DNA from: Maribacter sp. HTCC2170
Lineage (GTDB): Bacteria > Bacteroidota > Bacteroidia > Flavobacteriales > Flavobacteriaceae
Length of the DNA: 64,000 bases
Direction of reading: 5' to 3'
Assembly (NCBI RefSeq): GCF_000153165.2
Contig: NC_014472.1
Coordinates: 927,501 to 991,500, forward strand
The notes beneath the pieces are model-generated. The model did no database searches and was not told the DNA's origin. It saw only the letters and a list, made by a program, of their open reading frames with translations. A program made the translations under genes and the position numbers. Every line of letters starts with the position of its first letter. Positions within the stretch are counted from its first letter, which is position 1. Below are positions 63,867 through 64,000 of this stretch, in pieces.

Positions 63867-64000
63867 TTAGTTAGAGGAAGATGTTTCAGCTTCAGACAGT
63901 TTTTGTGGAAACAAATCCTGTATTTGTTTTACCTTCTCCTTAAGATCATCTTTAGTACTCTGAGCCGTTTCAGGATTTAAGTACTCCGCTTCCATATCAG
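63867..64000 (-). CDS. Partial upstream gene, probably a second ExbD
   Basis: The frame enters from the right edge and ends with TAA at 63867-63869, giving the last 44 residues: a helical, charged end with EKVKQIQDLFPQKLSEAET. That resembles the long C-terminus of the first ExbD paralogue in flavobacterial ExbB-ExbD-ExbD clusters (a Tyr/Phe-Pro-x-Arg/Lys-Ile/Leu-Ser-Glu-Ala-Glu ending), as I recall it. The diagnostic membrane helix is outside the window, so the call rests on this tail and the position before exbD. Confidence 0.6.
   Translation of the reverse strand, partial: DMEAEYLNPETAQSTKDDLKEKVKQIQDLFPQKLSEAETSSSN

Noticed and set aside
1-64000. Search for CRISPR arrays, transposases, integrases, phage genes, toxin-antitoxin pairs and secondary-metabolite genes
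   Set aside because: No direct repeats with regular spacers, no recombinase or phage protein and no biosynthetic cluster were found. All long frames are explained by the genes listed.

Overview
The window looks like a chromosomal segment from a member of the Flavobacteriaceae (Bacteroidota), probably marine. The evidence is gene content: the giant type IX secretion (T9SS) translocon SprA, a protein with a T9SS sorting domain, a complete alternative complex III (ActABCDEF) joined to coxBA, DUF5916 and DUF2723 proteins, a QueG-RuvB pair and an AT-rich base composition. Many genes are preceded by the Bacteroidota promoter form TTTG-N18/19-TAnnTTTG, and recognisable Shine-Dalgarno sites are largely absent. 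I see no insertion sequence, prophage, integron or CRISPR array. This is a core-genome region with a few accessory surface-protein genes.

Layout, left to right. 1-657: the C-terminally cut tonB-like gene (minus). 719-1484: gcvH followed by a VanZ-like gene (minus). 1619-11702: a maeB-ruvA-sprA operon (minus). 11824-13772: ruvB-queG (minus), divergent from pckA (13953-15542, plus). 15622-16443: an exported DUF2807 protein. 16599-28385: the operon actABCDEF-coxBA (minus, read from 28385 downward), encoding quinol oxidation and the aa3-type oxygen reductase. 28618-28986: a SPOR-domain protein. 29021-33488: rimP-nusA-infB (minus). 33682-35028: a cation/proton antiporter. 35084-35154: tRNA-Gln. 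35323-38658: a DUF2723 membrane protein. 38760-41158: a thioredoxin-fold protein without active-site cysteines, a membrane metallophosphoesterase and cutC (minus). 41201-45089: a glycosylasparaginase and polA (plus). 45201-45545: an exported protein consisting of little more than a T9SS sorting domain. 45614-51586: a lipoprotein and two tandem DUF5916 paralogues (minus). 51847-56417: the translation cluster rplM-rpsI-rpsB-tsf-pyrH-frr (plus). 56551-58947: an MMPL/RND transporter. 59045-62581: asnS, rpoN and a small membrane protein. 62576-64000: a PorT-like barrel and two ExbD genes (minus), the last cut by the window edge.

The genes support central functions: respiration, C4/C3 carbon interconversion (MaeB, PckA), translation, DNA repair (RuvA, RuvB, PolA), energy transduction to the outer membrane (TonB-like, ExbD) and protein secretion (SprA, PorT-like).

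The most interesting signals are RNA structures and protein add-ons, not new gene clusters. The rpsB leader (about 52757-52925) folds into several perfect hairpins and contains two mutually exclusive pairings that include the bases just before the start codon. Ribosomal protein S2 and the ActC subunit carry the same kind of C-terminal helix-hairpin-helix module on low-complexity linkers. The act-cox operon and the rimP-nusA-infB operon have structured leaders. The ActF loop and the CoxA N-terminus are unusually histidine-rich. The promoter calls rest on motif matches by eye, and the RNA folds on hand pairing; neither has been tested computationally.
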